A DNA stretch of 15,774 nt. Source: Gammaproteobacteria bacterium (GTDB taxonomy: Bacteria > Pseudomonadota > Gammaproteobacteria > Ga0077536). The stretch lies in assembly GCA_003540955.1 (NCBI GenBank), contig DPMX01000145.1, forward strand, positions 1,337-17,110, in the 5' to 3' direction. Both the position numbers and the translations under genes were made by a program. Positions 13,987-15,774 of the stretch are shown here, piece after piece. Each line of letters begins with the position of its first letter. Positions within the stretch are counted from its first letter, which is position 1. Under the pieces are notes generated by a model. That model did not search any database and had not been told where the DNA came from. It saw only the letters and a program-made list of their open reading frames with translations.

Positions 13987-15774
13987 CTAACGCCATTGCA
14001 TAATGAAGCTCGCGATTTCACGAATGCTCTGTTCCTCCACTGCATTCGGCGGTGTCGCAAAGGTTTTCGGCATCGGGGAGCGCGGGTTTTTGATGAACTC
14101 AACCAGCGAATCGAAATCCATCTTCTGCTTCAAGCCTTTAAGGTCAACTCCGGCCCAACTATCACCTTCAGCGCCATGGCATGATCCGCAGTACCCGAAA
14201 TACAATTCGCGACCTTTGACAGAATCAAACTCATTACTCGCCGCTTCGGCTGCTAGTACAGAATCGGGTAACGCCATGATGATTACACTCGGGCGACCCG
14301 AGGCGCCGAACAAAGTGCGCGAATGGTTGCCTGAAGTCACCGCGATGTATTGCTTTCCACCGATATTATAGGTGATGACACCGCCAGATAAGGACCCACC
14401 AGTATCAACGGTTTTAAGGATTTCACCACTCGCACTATTGAAAACAAAAAACTTGCCGTCATTATCACCACTCATAACGATGCCCCCCGCGGTCGCCGTA
14501 GTGCCGCCGAGCACCCCGTTACCCGCATGAAAGCGCCACGCCACTTTGCCTGTATCGGCGTCAAGAGCATAGAGCCAGCCTTTGGGCGTATCGATGCCTG
14601 TCCAAGAACCGCCGTAATTTGGGCCGCCTGGATCAGGCTTAGTACCAGGTTCAGCGATGAAACGTGAACAATAGTCGAGAGACCCAATGAATATTCGGTT
14701 TAGTTTTGGATCGAATGCCGGCCCATTCCACTCAACGCCACCGGCGACACCAGGACAAACATCAAGACCTTCGGGGGTCGGTACCGGCACTGGTTCATCG
14801 ACCGTTGTCACTGCTGTTTTTGCTATAAGCTTACGCGTCTTCCTATCAATAATATGGAGGTAACCATCCTTACCGCCTGCAGCGACCATTTGCACTCCTT
14901 GGCTGTTGCGATACAGCATCGGCGCGGCCGCTAGATCGTGATCGAGTCCGTCATTTGGAGCAAGCTGATACCACCACTTGAGCTCGCCGGTATAGACATC
15001 CAATACGAGCACACAGTTGGTGTAGAGGTTATCGCCTAAACGTTCCGCCGGCACGAAGTCTGGGATCGGATTGCCAACAGGTATAAACAACTCCCCGCTG
15101 GATGGATCAAGCGCGAAATGAGACCACGTACCGCCGCCGCCGCCACCAGCATCGTTCCACACGGTATTGCGCCATGTTTCTGATCCGGGTTCCCCCGGCC
15201 GCGGAACCGTATCGAAATTCCAAAGTTCGCGACCCGACATCGCGTCGTATGCAATTACCCGCCCCCTCACACCGAATTCCGAAACGGCAGTCCCGACGAT
15301 AACAATACCGTTCCACGCAAGTGGCGCGCCCGAGACCATTTCACCGAGTGCAGCCTCACCGACGATGTTTGTCCACAATTCTGTGCCGGTTCGCGCATCG
15401 AGAGCATACACGCGACCGTCGTCTGATCCGCGAAAGAGACGCCCACCATAATACGCAACACCGCGGTTTACGCTCAATGGAGAGGGTTCCTCGCGGTCAT
15501 AGCGATGACGCCAAATAATCTCGCAGTTGACAGGGTTCAACGCAACGGTGTCAGTCGCAGTCGTAGCGTACATAACGCCATCGATAACCAATAGTCCCGC
15601 TTGAAAGGAGCCTTGGTCAGCAAGGCGAGTTTTGCAAACTTCTGCCAAAGAGTCGACGTTATTCGTGTTGATCTGTCCTAACAACGAGTAGCGCTGACCA
15701 CTCAGCGATTTATTGTAGCTCCTCCACTCCCCGCCAGTCGCGCCATCTGGCGCCAGCGCGTTGCGAATTTGGTC
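13987..15774 (-). CDS. PQQ-dependent dehydrogenase fused to a cytochrome c domain (N-terminus outside window)
   Basis: A periplasmic quinohemoprotein-type dehydrogenase that would oxidise an alcohol or similar substrate and pass electrons from PQQ to its own heme c. 595 residues are visible; the frame is open to the right edge, and the visible part starts within the first blade (GEWRSYNKSLSGQRYS). Beta-propeller repeats of the DxxTGxxxW type recur throughout. Expected cofactor residues are Glu in SEFGVRG, Asn in PVGNP (Ca2+ ligands) and Asp in APNDGLDHD (catalytic region). The vicinal Cys pair found before VNRG in methanol and many ethanol dehydrogenases is absent; the segment reads EPSPLSVNRG. 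The heme motif CGSCH is at visible residues 529-533 (14190-14176), and a Met in NPRSPMPKTF is the likely axial ligand. The stop is TAG at 13989-13987. The signal peptide lies outside the window. Confidence 0.93.
   Translation of the reverse strand, partial: DQIRNALAPDGATGGEWRSYNKSLSGQRYSLLGQINTNNVDSLAEVCKTRLADQGSFQAGLLVIDGVMYATTATDTVALNPVNCEIIWRHRYDREEPSPLSVNRGVAYYGGRLFRGSDDGRVYALDARTGTELWTNIVGEAALGEMVSGAPLAWNGIVIVGTAVSEFGVRGRVIAYDAMSGRELWNFDTVPRPGEPGSETWRNTVWNDAGGGGGGTWSHFALDPSSGELFIPVGNPIPDFVPAERLGDNLYTNCVLVLDVYTGELKWWYQLAPNDGLDHDLAAAPMLYRNSQGVQMVAAGGKDGYLHIIDRKTRKLIAKTAVTTVDEPVPVPTPEGLDVCPGVAGGVEWNGPAFDPKLNRIFIGSLDYCSRFIAEPGTKPDPGGPNYGGSWTGIDTPKGWLYALDADTGKVAWRFHAGNGVLGGTTATAGGIVMSGDNDGKFFVFNSASGEILKTVDTGGSLSGGVITYNIGGKQYIAVTSGNHSRTLFGASGRPSVIIMALPDSVLAAEAASNEFDSVKGRELYFGYCGSCHGAEGDSWAGVDLKGLKQKMDFDSLVEFIKNPRSPMPKTFATPPNAVEEQSIREIASFIMQWR

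Overview
The window looks like a chromosomal segment of a gammaproteobacterium with moderate GC (about half, by eye). The left third is the macromolecular-synthesis locus in the order usual for Pseudomonas-like gammaproteobacteria: tsaD (5' part only) divergent from rpsU - yqeY-like - dnaG - rpoD, followed by a tRNA with a CAU anticodon that resembles tRNA-Ile2. The genus cannot be named from this sequence alone.

Layout: 1-520 tsaD (minus, runs off the left edge); 521-632 divergent intergenic region with an 8-bp inverted repeat; 633-3127 rpsU, a GatB/YqeY protein and dnaG (primase, best start GTG 1433); 3128-3291 gap with a likely rpoD -10 box; 3292-5130 rpoD (sigma-70); 5214-5290 tRNA-Ile2(CAU). 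These genes cover translation, tRNA t6A modification, replication priming and housekeeping transcription.

After the tRNA the content is accessory or metabolic, in short units on both strands. There is a cupin protein (5317-5889, plus); a minus-strand pair made of a GFA-family zinc protein and an alpha/beta hydrolase (7299-5936); a small exported orphan (7633-7983); a mandelate-racemase-type enolase-superfamily enzyme (8144-9229); a Yip1-family membrane protein (9370-9900); an exported Sel1-repeat protein (10144-10737); an exported RidA-like protein (10812-11285); an NYN-domain putative ribonuclease (11420-11902); a minus-strand exported NTF2-like protein (12447-11986); an SDR oxidoreductase and an EthD-domain protein (12712-13817). 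Convergent with these, a PQQ beta-propeller dehydrogenase fused to a cytochrome c domain runs off the right edge.

The mix of SDR, EthD, PQQ-cytochrome dehydrogenase, cupin, alpha/beta hydrolase and MR-type enzyme suggests peripheral catabolism of small organic or xenobiotic compounds, but no pathway can be assigned and the genes do not form one operon. I did not find a convincing undescribed multi-gene system, CRISPR array, prophage or insertion sequence. The points most worth a second look are substitutions at conserved positions in several accessory proteins: Trp for the catalytic Arg in the exported RidA-like protein, Trp for a zinc-ligand Cys in the GFA protein, Phe for the SDR catalytic Tyr, a KxR motif in the MR-type enzyme, and no vicinal Cys pair in the PQQ enzyme. 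Two others are the exported orphan and its divergent control region, and a possible leader ORF ahead of the NYN gene.
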